A DNA stretch of 64,000 bases from Paragordius varius (GCA_964247055.1 OZ176058.1:4464001-4528000), one strand, 5' to 3'. Shown: positions 1 through 11,667, numbered from the stretch's first letter. Notes: generated from the sequence alone by a model not told the origin. Program-made: numbers and translations.

Positions 1-100
1 GATAAAATTTTTATAACTGTTATTTGATACATTTGTATATGTTATTACTACTTAAAGTATATCATTTTTTATAAAAAATAAAACTCAGATACCCATATAT

Positions 101-410
101 ACAGTAAAAACTGAAATTATACTATGGGAAAAATGTAAAAATATAAAGACAAATATTTGTTTCTAAAAGACAACCAACCATACTTTTTAAAACCGTACTT
201 TTTAATATATAAAATATTTAATTACAATCCTATATTACATATTGATTGTGTCACCAAATATACATATAAATTTTATACTTTACAATATAAAACAATGAGC
301 TATATTTTTAAAAATAATGTTTAAAAAAGTATGCATGTTGTATTTTAGAAAAAAATATTTGTGTCTTTATATTTTTCGGTTTTGTCCGTATAATTTCAGT
401 TTTTACTGTA
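101..410. mobile_element. Tc1/mariner-like MITE (TA-CAGTAAAA family)
   Basis: Terminal inverted repeats of about 80 bp, beginning tACAGTAAAAACTGAAATTA and ending cagtttttactgta, with no coding capacity. TA flanks and the CAGT end are typical of the IS630/Tc1/mariner superfamily. Shared with copy B (13369-13668). Confidence 0.8.
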
Positions 411-448
411 AAGGTAGGGCCACAGTATTCGATTTTCACTGTTTTAGA

Positions 449-718
449 ACAGTGATACTATAGACAAAATGTAAAAATATAAAGACATATATTTTTTTTC
501 TAAAATACAACAAGCATACTTTTTAAATTTAGATTTAAATTAATATAACTCATTGTTTTAAATGGCAAAGTGTGAAATAGACATATATACCAATCATTTT
601 ATTTTACAATTGTAATTAAATAGCTTGTATAAGAAACATTAAGGTTCAAAAAATTATGGTTGTCGTTTTTTGAGAAAAAATATTTGTCTTTATATTTTTA
701 CCTTTTGTCCGTGTAATC
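449..718. mobile_element. MITE, same family, worn ends
   Basis: gacaaaatgtaaaaatataa on the left arm and its complement on the right. Shared with copy B (13707-13999). Confidence 0.65.
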
Positions 719-1204
719 ATTTAATACCATTTTAATCAATAATATATTTATTATTTCTTTTTTCAAAAATCTCTTACATTTATAAAACAAGATTTTAAAA
801 ATATACTTTTTGTGTTTTGAAAAATATATTTAACTTTTGTTTTTTACATTCAAGAAACCTTTAAACATCATATTAAATTATGACACTGAATAGCATAACT
901 TTAAATAATTATAATTTTTTATAAAATATAGATGATATAAGAAAGCATTTCATGCTTAAAATTTAATTTGTGAATGTTTTCAATTTTTATAATCAATATA
1001 TTTATTATGCAAGAATTTAATTGATCATTTCTTCTAAAATTATATTAATATAAAAATTCTATTTAGACAACAAAAGTCAATAGAGTATATAGTTGAGCCT
1101 TGAAATATTTGTTTTGTATTTAATAATTATTTTCAAAATATATTATATTTAAAATAAATTTTTTTAATTTATATATTTTTCTAATTTAATATATCCAAAA
1201 TTTT

Positions 1205-1274
1205 ATGTCACACGTCATTACAAGATATGTTGAAAGTTTCCATAGAAAAACATCCAATGCGCTATTTAGTAAAG
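1205..1274 (+). CDS. KCNIP: KChIP copy A exon 1
   Basis: Codes MSHVITRYVESFHRKTSNALF and SK plus one base of the next codon. Donor AAAG/gttaat. Conserved at 95% or better with 14560-14629 while the flanks have diverged, which supports coding function. Confidence 0.75.
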
Positions 1275-2089
1275 GTTAATAATTAAAATTATTTTTTTTA
1301 TCTTTTTAATTAAAAAGTTTTCTAAAACACCAAATAATTTAAGTAAAAAATTAAAAAAAATTAAAATCATTATAAAAACCATATTTTTTATTACAATAAA
1401 GTTAATTGAAATACTATGGACATAACGTAAAAATATAAAGACAAATGTTTTTTTCTAAAAGACAACAACCATACTTTTTTAAACTTCATTTTAAAAATAT
1501 AACGTATTGTTTCAAATTGTAAAGAATAATATTTATGTTGGTTATACAATATATCATGCATTTTACAATTGTATTTTATAATTTATGTGAGAAAATTTTA
1601 TAATAGTATGATTGTCTTTTAAAAAAAATGTTCTTTATAATTTTACGTTACGTACCAATATAATTTTAACTTTTACTGTATTAAATAATTTTTTATATAA
1701 CAATTAAAATGTGATTGCAAAATTGAAAAATATATAATAAAAATTGAAATTTAACGAAAAAAGCTCAAAAAATAAGAAAATAGCCTTTTTTAAAATATCA
1801 CTCTATTTCTTTATTCTATTAATTGTTATGATGGAATATGTTTACAATTTAAAATTCTGTTTTTTATACAAAAAAATGCGTTTAAAAAGATTTTAATATA
1901 TACAGTTGCATGTTTTTTAAAAAACCATGCCTTTTAGTTTTTTCATTATAATTTCAATTTTTTTATTTGTGGGTAAAAAGTATATTATAACAATTTTCAA
2001 CTCTTTTTATTTTGTTTCAAACCCAAAACAATAGGTTATATTTCAATAAATCATATCAGCCTTTATTACTTTTATGTCTTGTCTCTATA

Positions 2090-2128
<39 letters not shown>

Positions 2129-5100
2129 TAAAAGAGAACTAATTCATTAAAAATAATTGGTTATTATTATACAAATTTAAAATACATTTCCAAAATTAAA
2201 ATTTTTTTGTTCAACATAATTATTTTTGCGTAAAAATATATGAGTTTTGCTTCCATATATTCTTACGGAGCTCAACAAATATATTCGGAAAAGTTTGATT
2301 TTAACAAAAAAAATAATTTTTGTACCTGGCCAGATTCTCTAAAACAAGGTTAGATAAAATTTTTATATTATTTATTATACGGACAAAACGTAAAAATATA
2401 AAGAAAAATTTTTTTAAAGACAACCATCCTTTTTTAAACCTTAATCCATTATTTAAAATGACAAAGTGTGAAATATAGATATAAATTACTAACACAATCA
2501 ATTCTTTATTTAAAAATTGAAATTAAATAGCTTATGTAGAAAAGTTTAAGGTTTAAAAAAGTATATTTGTCTTTTAGATAAAAATATTTGTCTTTATATT
2601 TTTACGTTTTGTCCGTATAATTTCAATTTTTACTGTATTTTGCAATTTTAATAAATGTAATACATAAAGGAAAACTAAGGTTAAGTATGGCTGTTTTTAG
2701 GAAAAAAATTTGTCACATTTTGTTTGTATAATTTCATTTTTTATATATTGTCCAAATATTTGAAATTATTATTGTAAAAGTCTAATTTTATTGAATATAC
2801 CATTTAGGATTCAAATTCCTTGAATTCAAATTGACACTAAAAATTAATTATGTATTTTCGGGCTAATATAACTCATCAATAATAATAATAGATAAATTTT
2901 TACTACAAGGAAATTTGTTTTGTTCAAGCGTGAATTTAAATAAGGGTATATTTGAATTACTCAAGGGTGAATTGAATTGAACTGTAAATGATATATATAA
3001 AAATTTGTTCAAATATAAAAATTAAATAAAAATATGTCAATTATACATCTCAATTTTTTAATTTAATATCTTTAAAAATATTTTTAGATAAGGAAGACAC
3101 AAATTTATTGACTCAATATTCCAGAAAACCTGAGCCAATCGAAGTTCTAGAAAAAAAAGTTAATTTTTCGCGCCGTGAAATTAAACAATTATATCAAAAA
3201 TTTAAACAAGTAATTAATTTTTTATATTTTAAATAAAATTAAAATTTACAATTAAAAAACGTATAAATATAGTGAAAATTAATTTTTACTTTGTTAAAAA
3301 TTTACATTTCTACTACCTTTATCTAATTCTAATTTTGCAACGCCAAACGATAAGTTGTATAAAATAAAAAACATTTAAAAAATCGTTGTGTTTTCAAAAA
3401 ATTGTTTTGTTTTTACGCTTTGTCTGTATAATTTTTATTTTGTTTATTATGCAACACAAAACGAAAGTTATGAAATAAATACAGTAAAAATTAATATTTT
3501 ACGGACAAAATGTAAAAATATAAAGACAAATATTTTTTTCTAAAAGACAACCAAATTTTTTGAATCTTTATTTATAGCTGATGTTTTAAATGCAAGGTTT
3601 AAAAAAAATATGTATATTGGGAAAACTATAAATTATGTATTTACGATTGTTTCAATTATTTTTATAGGATAAATGGAGGATAAAAAATATATGGTTGCAT
3701 TTTGATAAATTTTTGTTTTATTTTTAGGTTTTGTCCATATAATTAAAATTTTACTGTAAAAATTTAAAAAATAGTTGTCTTTCAAAAAAAAGTATTGTTT
3801 TTACGTTTTGTCTGTATAATTCAATTTTTCATTTCTTTTTCGTTTAAATATTGAGAATAAATGCTGTTCATTTTCAAAATAATTATTTAGTTCTCACGTT
3901 TTGGTATAATTTTAATTTTTACTGGGTATAGATGTAAGATATTTTTATATTTTTTATTTTTCTAGAATTTTCCGCGTGGCTTCATAGATCATGAGGGCTT
4001 TCGAACACTTTTTGCCAATTTATTTAGTGATGGAAGTATAACATTAAAATTTGCAATTTAAAATTGATATATTATTGGTTTTTTCAAATTTATTGGTAAA
4101 TAGCCTAAAAATTTATTAAATTTAAAAAAATATGAAATATATTTCTTGCTTGCTTTCATATATTTTAGGAATATAAAAAAATTTACAATATCTATGTTTC
4201 ACCAATTTAAATTCATTTTCTAACAATTAAAATGGATCATTTAATATAATGAATGTTTATATATATAGGGTCAGAATATTATGCAAACCTTATTTTCTCA
4301 AGTATTGATACAGAAAACAAGGGATATATAACTTTTCAAGTAAATAAATATTTAGCAGTTTTTTAATTCTTCAAATATTATATTAAAAATTTAATATTTT
4401 GTGTGCCTAAATTATATTTTTAATGTATTTTATATGATTATTTTATGAGGTAAAAGAGGATTTCTTTTATAAGAGTCGACCTATGTTAATATAATTTATT
4501 TAATGTTTTTATCAATCTTGTTTTTTTGTTTCGTTTCTTATTTATATCATGTTTCAAATTATATATTTATTCGGGAAAATAGTGTCTTAGCTGTGTAAAT
4601 TATTGTGGTTTATTAGTTATTTATTAAAATAGATTATAAAAAATGCGAAAAAACAATATAACTCAACCATAAAACAATCAAATTAGAGCCAATACAAAAA
4701 ACTTTTTCGATAAATAATGTAGATATTATTGTGTTTATTGTATAAATATATATACAGTAAAAATTGAAATTATACTATGGACAAAACGTAAGAATATAAA
4801 ACACATATATTCTTTTCTAAAACACAACAAACTATATTTATCAAATTCTTATATTAGCTATTGAATTACAATTGTAAAATACAGAGATTTAGTTAATATA
4901 TATTTATATTTTACATCATTTTTAAGTGTAATCAAGTAGTTTATATAAGGAAAATCAAGATTTAAAAGGTCTGATTGTCTTTTAGAAAAAAATATTTGTC
5001 TTTATATTTTTACGTTTTGTCCATAGTATAACTTCAAATCTTACAGTAAGTAGAAGGCCTAGTAAAAAGAAATTAGCTCGAGCTAACTAGCCCCCCTTTC

Positions 5101-8100
5101 AAAAAAAGATTTAAAATTTAATGCTTGATTTGTAATGCAAAAATGTTAGCCATACTTTGTCTCTTTTAATTCAAATTTCTATTTTTTTTCCTAGAAATAT
5201 ATAAGCTTCATATCCATCCTAAAACCAACAAACCCCAAAGACAATGCTAATATACATAATAATTCACTTGAACATGGGAAAAATACACCTCAGCTTTTAA
5301 ACGATAGTATATTTATTTATATTTTATAACAAAAAATAAAATTGAATTTATACGGACAAAATGGCAAAAAATAAAGATTAATATTTTTTTGTAAAAGATA
5401 ACAATCTTTTATAATTCCTCTATAAAACATTTACAGTAAAAATTAAATTATACGGACAAAAGGAAAAAATATAAAGACAAATGTTTTTTTTAAAACACAA
5501 CTTAAACATCATTTTTAAAAAGATAAAATGCAAACTATAATATTGGTGTATTGGTTACACTATCAATTATATATTTTATAATTTTAATTAAATAGCTAAT
5601 ATGGGAAAATTTAAAAAAAGTGTAGTTGTCTTTTTAATATAAATATTTGTCTTTATATTTATACGTTTTAACCGTATAATTTCGGTTTTTACTGTATTTA
5701 TACGTTTTGTCTTCATTGGAATTTAAATTATTGCTGAAAACTAACTTGCAGTGGCGAAAAATAATTAATACCCTTACTTGCTATTTAAGCTAGAAATATT
5801 TTTTGAAAAATTTACAGTAAAAAAATATATGAACAAAACGTAAAAATGTAAAGACAAATATTTTTTTATAAGACAACCAACCATACTTTCTTAAACCATA
5901 ATTTTTACTATAAAAGCTATTTAGTTACTCAATTGTAAAATAAAGAATTGATTGTGTTAGTAATATATATTTTATTTCACACTTTGCCATTTAAAACAAT
6001 GAGTTATATTGAAATATCATGAAGGTATGGTTGTATTATATAAAAAAATATTTGTCTTTATATTTTTACGTTTTGTCCGTATAATTTCAATATTTACTGT
6101 ATTTATATCTCTTGTTTCCATTATAATTTAATTTATTACTGAAAATTTGGAGTGGAGAAAAATAATGAATACCCTTACTTACTAGTTGAGGTAGGAATAT
6201 TTTTTCAAAAACTTTTATATTATTTTATAAATTAAAAAAAAACTTTTAACCAGGTAAAGAAAAAAGTAAAAACGACACGATAGATGACATACTTGATTGG
6301 ATTTTTCGACTTTATGATATAAATCGAGATGGTTTCATAAGTCCAGAAGAAATGTTAGAAGTCGGTATAGCAATTTTTTACCTTCAAAACAAAATTATGA
6401 ATCCGCCCGTCATTGAAAAGATAACTAATCATGTTTGCTATGTTTTTAGTGTAAGATGCTTTTGATATATTTTTAATTTTACGCTCTTTTCATTAAAAAT
6501 TATTTTTTTTCGAATTTTTGTCAAAAAACTATCTTTAGGTTTAAAAGAAAAACTCATGATGTTCGCTATGTTTTTAATATAAAATATTGAATATAAAATT
6601 AAGCCCATAAAATTATATTATTTTTGAATTTATCAAAAAATATAAATTCAAAAAAGAAATTAATCATGTTTGCCATGTTTTCAGTGTAAGATATTTTTAA
6701 TATGCTTTGAAATTATATGGATAAAATGTAAAAATATAAACACACAAAAAGTTTATTTTTGAAAAAACAACCATATTTTTATAAATGCAAATTTTTAATT
6801 ATAGTGTATTTTTTAAAGTATGATATAAAGATTTATATTTGAAGCATATATATTTTTGCAATTGTAATTAAATAAGTTTCGTCTGATAAATTAAAGTTCA
6901 AAACAACAAGGGTTGTCTTATTAAAAAATTTGTCTTTATATTTTTACGTTTTTTCCGTCTATAATTTTAATTTTATTGTAAATTTAATATATGAATCCCT
7001 ATCACTCTCAAAAAATTTTATATTTAAAAAACAGTAATATTTAATAATTCTTATTCTTTAGGCGATTTTAACGTGCCCTTTAAAAATTTATGGAAGGATT
7101 TAAAATATTTTCGAATGACCATTGTACCTCTTTTTCAATTGCATATGAAGAAATTAATAAATCTATTTCGATATTTTACCTTTGAGAAAAATACAGTAAA
7201 AATAGAATTATACAGACAGTACATTGAAAAATAGTATTATACAGACAGACAGATAACAATATATATTTTAAATTTTAGTTTTTTTGGAAAAACTTAATTT
7301 TAAGTTGCGAAACGGCGATTTGAGATATTTTAAAATTGAAGGACAAAACGTGAATTATAAAGACAAATATTTTTCAAAAAGATAACCAATCATATTTTTA
7401 TATCTAAATTTTTAAAATAATCCTTATTGTTTTTTAGTCCAAAGAATAAAATAGAGATGTAATAAGTATAATTTTATTTTGATAAAAAAAATTTTATCAT
7501 TATAATTTTACGTTTTGTCCGTATAATTTTTATTTTTACTGTAATACAATCAATTATATCTAATTTAAATTGCAAAATATATAGAAAAAATTGGCGTTTA
7601 AAAGAGTATGGTTCCGTATAATATCAAATTTTACTGTCTTTTTCATTTTAAATTTCATTAATTTTGTTAGTTTATAAAGAATTAAGCTATTTATTCAATA
7701 ATCTCTTATAAAAATACAAAATTTATACTTATTTTTATTACAGTAAAAATTGGAGGACAAAAGTGAAAATATAAAAACAAATATTTTTCTTTAAAAGATA
7801 ATTATACTTTTTAAATCCTGATTTAAGAATTCTATCTTTTAATTGGAAAGGTTTGAAATAGACATATGTTACAAACACAATCCATTTTATATTTTATACT
7901 TTTATTAACTAAATAGCTACTATGAGAAAAATTAAGGGTAATAAAAGTATGGTTGTTTTTCCGATATAAATATTTGTCTTTATATTTTTACGTTTTGTCC
8001 GCATATTTTCAGTTTTTACTGTCTAAATAGATTTATGGACAAAATTAGGGTTTTAAAGTATGGTTGTCTTGAAAAATTTTGTTTGTATAATTTCAAATTC

Positions 8101-8412
8101 TCTGTATTTATTGATTCGATTTTCAAAAAATAGCTTTCGATATCAATTTCGACTTCAGCTTTTTATTAAAAAAATTAGCATTTTCTTAAATAATTTTATA
8201 TCACAAAATTTATACTTTAATTTATATTATTTAATAGAAAATGGACACCAAAAACCAATTGGCAATTTCAAAGGCTGATTTCTTCCAGTTCTGTAAAACG
8301 CAGGTTTTTTTTCTTTAATTTTAATATTAAATATTTATATATAATGTTAAAGTTATTTTTATATTTTTTATTCTAGAGAATGGATGTAATGAAATCTCTG
8401 GGAATATTATAA
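1205..8412 (+). CDS. KCNIP: KChIP-family EF-hand calcium sensor, copy A (8 exons, 247 aa)
   Basis: Joined exons: 1205-1274, 3088-3209, 3966-4035, 4269-4339, 5195-5306, 6254-6450, 8238-8303, 8377-8412. All introns are GT-AG, phases match, and the total is 744 nt. KChIPs are cytosolic calcium sensors that bind the N terminus of Kv4 channels. Family hallmarks: KPEPIEVLE..NFSRREIKQLY (residues 45-60), matching the RPEGLEQLE..NFTKREL segment of KChIPs; YDINRDGFISPEEM (169-182); HVCYVFSKMD before EF4; a short last exon. Of the four EF-hands, only EF3 (170-181, DINRDGFISPEE) keeps all canonical ligands. EF1 is degenerate as in the family, EF2 (101-112) ends in K instead of E or D, and EF4 (217-228, DTKNQLAISKAD) lacks the loop glycine and an acidic position 5. 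There is no N-terminal Met-Gly for myristoylation. The start is the first Met after an in-frame stop 18 nt upstream; an upstream exon cannot be excluded. Introns are full of MITEs. Another NCS family is less likely because of the YDINxDG and N-terminal matches. Confidence 0.9.
1392..1680. mobile_element. MITE upstream of KChIP intron 1 elements
   Basis: Inside KChIP-A intron 1, ending taacttttactgta. Orthologous to 14738-15022. Confidence 0.7.
2095..2126. repeat. (AT)16 microsatellite
   Basis: Uninterrupted AT run in KChIP-A intron 1. Confidence 0.95.
2375..2637. mobile_element. MITE, left end truncated
   Basis: Left arm starts atacggacaaaacgtaaaaa; right end intact, tttcaatttttactgta. Orthologous to 15718-15994. 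Confidence 0.7.
2796..2994. mobile_element. foldback element, short
   Basis: Inverted ends ATACCATTTA and TAAATGATAT, a single decayed subrepeat on each side, and the core tattttcgggctaatataac. Found only in copy A. Confidence 0.65.
3088..3209 (+). CDS. KCNIP: KChIP copy A exon 2
   Basis: Acceptor tttttag, donor CAA/gtaatt. Codes D24-Q64, including the N-terminal KChIP core (KKVNFSRREIKQLYQKF). One codon shorter than its partner in copy B. Confidence 0.9.
3481..3758. mobile_element. MITE in KChIP-A intron 2
   Basis: Starts acagtaaaaattaatatttt and ends taaaattttactgta. Confidence 0.7.
3966..4035 (+). CDS. KCNIP: KChIP copy A exon 3
   Basis: Acceptor tctag, donor GGAA/gtataa. Codes the degenerate EF-hand 1 region NFPRGFIDHEGFRTLFANLF and SDG. 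Confidence 0.9.
4269..4339 (+). CDS. KCNIP: KChIP copy A exon 4
   Basis: Acceptor atatatag, donor CAA/gtaaat. Codes SEYYANLIFSSIDTENKGY and ITFQ, which is most of EF-hand 2. Confidence 0.9.
4754..5048. mobile_element. MITE in KChIP-A intron 4
   Basis: Starts acagtaaaaattgaaattat and ends cttcaaatcttacagta. Orthologous to 17657-17942. Confidence 0.8.
5195..5306 (+). CDS. KCNIP: KChIP copy A exon 5
   Basis: Acceptor tcctag, donor GATA/gtatat. Codes KYISFISILKP, equivalent to the family's DFVTALSILLRG helix, followed by a longer polar linker (about 25 residues) than in vertebrate KChIPs. Open in the same frame in copy B. Confidence 0.85.
5433..5696. mobile_element. MITE in KChIP-A intron 5
   Basis: Both ends intact. 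A partial arm of another copy lies directly left (about 5335-5430). Confidence 0.75.
5813..6101. mobile_element. MITE in KChIP-A intron 5, second
   Basis: Ends acagtaaaaa and caatatttactgta, with the core gagttatattgaaatatcat. Confidence 0.75.
6254..6450 (+). CDS. KCNIP: KChIP copy A exon 6 (EF-hand 3)
   Basis: Acceptor accag, donor TTTAGT/gtaaga. Codes the canonical EF3 loop and the entering helix DILDWIFRLY, through HVCYVFS. Its 3' edge is repeated twice in the following intron. Confidence 0.92.
6451..6702 (+). repeat. tandem copies of the KChIP exon 6 3' edge
   Basis: After exon 6, its last 30 nt plus donor recur near 6549-6595 (decayed) and 6655-6703 (atcatgtttgccatgttttc, then agtgtaaga). 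Copy B has only the exon itself, whose downstream intron matches the third unit here. Confidence 0.82.
6703..6980. mobile_element. MITE in KChIP-A intron 6
   Basis: Left end worn (gaaattatatggataaaatg), right end ttttattgta. Orthologous to 19572-19842. Confidence 0.65.
7337..7543. mobile_element. MITE, partly deleted
   Basis: gacaaaacgtgaattataaa on the left, cgttttgtccgtataatttt on the right. Shorter than the norm. Confidence 0.6.
7740..8022. mobile_element. MITE upstream of KChIP-A exon 7
   Basis: Ends acagtaaaaattgg and cagtttttactgt. Orthologous to 20192-20471. Confidence 0.7.
8238..8303 (+). CDS. KCNIP: KChIP copy A exon 7 (EF-hand 4)
   Basis: Acceptor taatag, donor ACGCAG/gttttt. Codes KMDTKNQLAISKADFFQFCK and TQ, aligning with the family's KMDKNKDGIVTLDEF but with the calcium ligands lost. 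Confidence 0.9.
8377..8412 (+). CDS. KCNIP: KChIP copy A exon 8 (C terminus)
   Basis: Acceptor tctag after a 73-nt intron. Codes RMDVMKSLGIL and TAA, equivalent to the C-terminal helix ENIMRSLQLF of KChIPs. Confidence 0.88.
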   Translation, partial: RMDVMKSLGIL

Positions 8413-8470
8413 AAATATTATCACTCGAAAATATTGAAACTTAAGTTAAATTTAATATATGAAATCATTA

Positions 8471-8476
8471 AATAAA
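8471..8476 (+). terminator. possible poly(A) signal, KChIP copy A
   Basis: AATAAA, 59 nt after the stop codon and conserved in position in copy B (20906-20911). In DNA this AT-rich the motif alone is weak evidence. Confidence 0.4.
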
Positions 8477-8764
8477 TTTATTTTATTAGCTGATAAAATT
8501 ATATTAATTTTTATATCGTATTAAAAAGTAATATTTTACATTTCAAAATCATATTTTACCACGTTTTATAAACCATCGTGTGCTTAAATTGACACTTAAA
8601 ATTAAAAGTAATATAAAAAAATACTAATTTTAGTTGGGCAATATTCCGGTAATTTAATAAAGTATTTGAAATTAAATGTAAATATAAGGACAAAAATTTT
8701 TTTTAGAATTTTTTTTAAATCTTGGATTTCTAACCTAAAGGGGATGAGAGATGTAAAATATAAT

Positions 8765-8996
8765 ACAGTAAAAATTTAAATTACAAAACGTATAAATATA
8801 TAATAAATTTTTTTTCAAAGACAACCATACTTTTTAAAACCATTTTTTGTTTTGAAGGCTATTTAATTAAAATTTTTAAAATATAAAATTGATTGTGGTA
8901 CATAATATATATTTCTAACATTTTTTATATTAATCAATAATTTATAAAATCAATATTTATCTTTTTATTACGTTTCGTCCGTATTATTAAAATTTA
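8765..8996. mobile_element. MITE in KChIP-A 3' flank
   Basis: Starts acagtaaaaatttaaattac; right arm cgtttcgtccgtattatt. Orthologous to 21202-21485. Confidence 0.65.
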
Positions 8997-9540
8997 TTTT
9001 CGGGATTTATTAATATTTTATTAGATAGTCACAATTAATATGGAAATTTTAATCATTTAAGCATACTGATAAATAGCGAAAAAACAAGTATTCCAAGTAA
9101 CTGTGAAGCGATAGTTTTATACATATAAATAGAATTAAATTTGAGTACTTTCATAATTTTGATTTTAAAAAAATAATAATTTTGATCTAAATTTTAAATG
9201 TTATTACATTTTTTATAAATATACTATTATAGTCTTTAAGCAACCATTCTAATGATGCTTTTAGTTTTAAGGCATACGAGTGATTTAAGAAAGTTATATC
9301 AATATTCGCCAACGTTGAAAAATCGCAATTTAGTCCTAAAAATTATAAAAAAAACCAAAATTTATTATTTTAATTATATAAATTATATAAAAATTTTTTA
9401 TAAAAAAGTATTTATTATACATTTGTTTAATTAATAAATTTATTAATATTTTTTGCAACAATCACTTATAGTAGACAAGAATTACAATATAAAAGCCATT
9501 TTATATATAAAAATTATTTTTTTCAAAAGCAAAAATTTAT

Positions 9541-9594
9541 TCATTCGGATTCTTTGTTAACATCTGGTTTCATGGCGGGAAATAATATCACTTC
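9541..9594 (-). pseudogene. KARS1: LysRS exon 15, orphan copy
   Basis: Same 17-residue C terminus and TGA. AATAAA overlaps the stop at 9536-9541. Confidence 0.85.
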
Positions 9595-10044
9595 CTAAAG
9601 AATGCAAAAATATAAATAAATTAAAAAAATTAATTTATAAAATCAAAAAAAGTAAAAAATGAATAAATGTCAAATATATTTTTAATCAACATGATTTACC
9701 ATCTATATATTTGTAAAAAATTGTTTATAAAAATTTATTTTACTTTAAAATATTGTCTTTTTCGATGATGGAAAATGTTGAAAACCAACTCTTTGTTTAA
9801 AGATATCCAAAATGACCCACCATTTAAAATAATCTTAAAACAATAAATAATCTAAATCTCAAAATTTTTTAAAAATTAATTTATAAATTACATAAAAATT
9901 ACTTTAATATTTTCCGTATCAGTTAGTAAAAATATTGTTTAAGAAAAACTATTTCCATTATCTTAATATATTCTCTTTTAGATAAAAAAACCCTTGATCC
10001 AATATCTAAATTATAATGGATTTCAATCTAAAATCCTAAAATTT

Positions 10045-10280
10045 ATACCATTTACAGTTCAAATTTACTCTTAAACAATTCAAATTCACCCTAAAAATAA
10101 ATTATTGTTTTCGAACTAATATAACTCACTATAATAAGAAATATATATGGCATAGTTTATTATTTTTACAGTTTTATTTCAATTTAAAACAAATTTTTTT
10201 TAAAAAATATATAAAAATATTGGTATATTTTTATCTAAAAGCATATATAGGGTGAATTTGAATTGTTAAGGGTATATTAA
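10045..10280. mobile_element. foldback element in orphan LysRS intron
   Basis: Left end ATACCATTTACAGTTCAAAT with two subrepeats, the usual core and a worn right arm. It lies about 15 bp from the LysRS exon 14 copy. Confidence 0.7.
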
Positions 10281-10297
10281 ATATTACAATAAATTAC

Positions 10298-10441
10298 TTT
10301 AATATTTTGGGTATCAGTAAGTAACATAGTAAGCCTATCAAGACCCAATCCCCAACCAGCTGTTGGCGGCAATCCGAATTCCAGAGCTCTCACAAAATTC
10401 TCATCAATGTGTTGCGCTTCCTCGTCACCTGCAAGTTTATC
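10298..10441 (-). pseudogene. KARS1: LysRS exon 14, orphan copy
   Basis: Full 48 codons open, including [15 protein letters not shown]. Acceptor and donor are intact. Confidence 0.88.
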
Positions 10442-10931
10442 CTAAAGGGGGCGTATATATACATATACGAGATCAGCTGAGTTTTAGCAAAATTAGTTTA
10501 AAAACCAATAAAATAACTGATAATATGTTATAAAATATTTTTAAGATCAGCTGATTATTTAATTGATTATAGTTTGTTATATTTGATATGACTTAAAAAA
10601 TTATGAAATTCCCGTCAATGTGTTGAGCCTCCTCGTCACCTTATCCTAATAAGAAATGAGAAGGGGGGCGTATGTATATATATAGGTTCATAATGTTTTT
10701 TAAGTATAGTTTTTGGTATGGTTTCAATTCATTCCATAATTTTTGAATAATTTAATTTTGGCCTGAAGTATCCAACTACCCCAATTAGAATTGATGGACT
10801 GAAATGAATGTGTTGTATCCAAGTGTTAAATATTTTTTACATTTTAAAAACTATTTTTTAAATTAAAATGTAGAAAAAATAGTGAAATAAAACTAATTTT
10901 ATATGAGAAATTATACCAACATTTATTTAAT

Positions 10932-11157
10932 ACAGAAAAATTGAAATTATACTACATAACGTAAAAGTATTCAAAAAAATCAACAATTTTAAAAATTTAA
11001 TTTATTTTATGAAAATCTTATTACAATATAATTGATTGTTACAAATATATATCTCTATTTTATTATATACAGTTTGAAACAATCATTATTTGCCTTTTAG
11101 ATAAAAATTATCTGTCTTTAATTTTACCTTTTGTCCGTATAAATTTAATTTTTTTGG
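10932..11157. mobile_element. MITE in the junction zone
   Basis: Starts acagaaaaattgaaattata; the right arm is worn. Confidence 0.6.
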
Positions 11158-11399
11158 AATATATTATTAATGTTAGGGTATCTATTTATATTTCAAATTT
11201 TAAAGCATTTAAGAATATTAATTATATAGCGAAAAAAAACAAGTTTAAGTACCAGGCGAAAGTTATATAATATAGAGATTTTATATAAAAAAATAAAACT
11301 TAGTTATTTCCTAACCTTATAAAACGTAAATTTTAAAAAAAAAATTTTAAATAATATTTTATATTTATAGTTTAAAAAAATATCCGAAACTGTATACAT

Positions 11400-11667
11400 A
11401 CAGAAGAAACTGAAATTTAACGGACAAAACGTAAAAATATAAAGACAGATATTTTTATTAAAGACAACCATACTTTTAAAATCTTAATTTATCAATATAA
11501 CTTTCTGTTTAAATGGCAAAGTCATAAGATATATATAATTAAATTTTAAAATTGTAATTAAATTGTAAATATGGGAAAAAATAAGGTTTAATAAGTATGG
11601 CATTTTAGTAAAAACATTTGTCTTTATATTTTTACGTTTGATCCGTATGAATTAAGTTTTTACTGTA
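11400..11667. mobile_element. MITE in the junction zone, second
   Basis: Starts acagaagaaactgaaattta and ends gtttttactgta. Confidence 0.7.

Larger units (their letters stand above)
9541..10441 (-). pseudogene. KARS1: orphan 3' fragment of the LysRS gene (last two exons)
   Basis: Carried in segmental copy A. The equivalents of exon 14 (10298-10441) and exon 15 (9541-9594) keep open frames and splice sites; the only replacement seen is E to Q in DTQNIK. Nothing upstream of exon 14 is present, only decayed copies of its 5' edge to about 10690. Without the rest of the gene it cannot make a synthetase. It is a duplication by-product, though it could still be spliced into a neighbouring transcript. 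The intron is 0.7 kb against 3.6 kb in the full gene and contains a foldback element (10045-10280). Confidence 0.88.
1..10690. repeat. segmental duplication, copy A
   Basis: Base 1 aligns with about 13273. KChIP exons, LysRS last exons and many MITEs occur in the same order as in copy B, with exons near-identical and introns diverged by indels. The left end lies outside the window; the right end fades near 10690, just past the LysRS exon 14 edge. Confidence 0.88.

Noticed and set aside
8060-8278. 72-codon + strand frame overlapping KChIP-A exon 7
   Set aside because: Its phase matches exon 7 only in the last codons; the rest is intron and MITE. The acceptor at 8236-8237 gives the family-like peptide instead.
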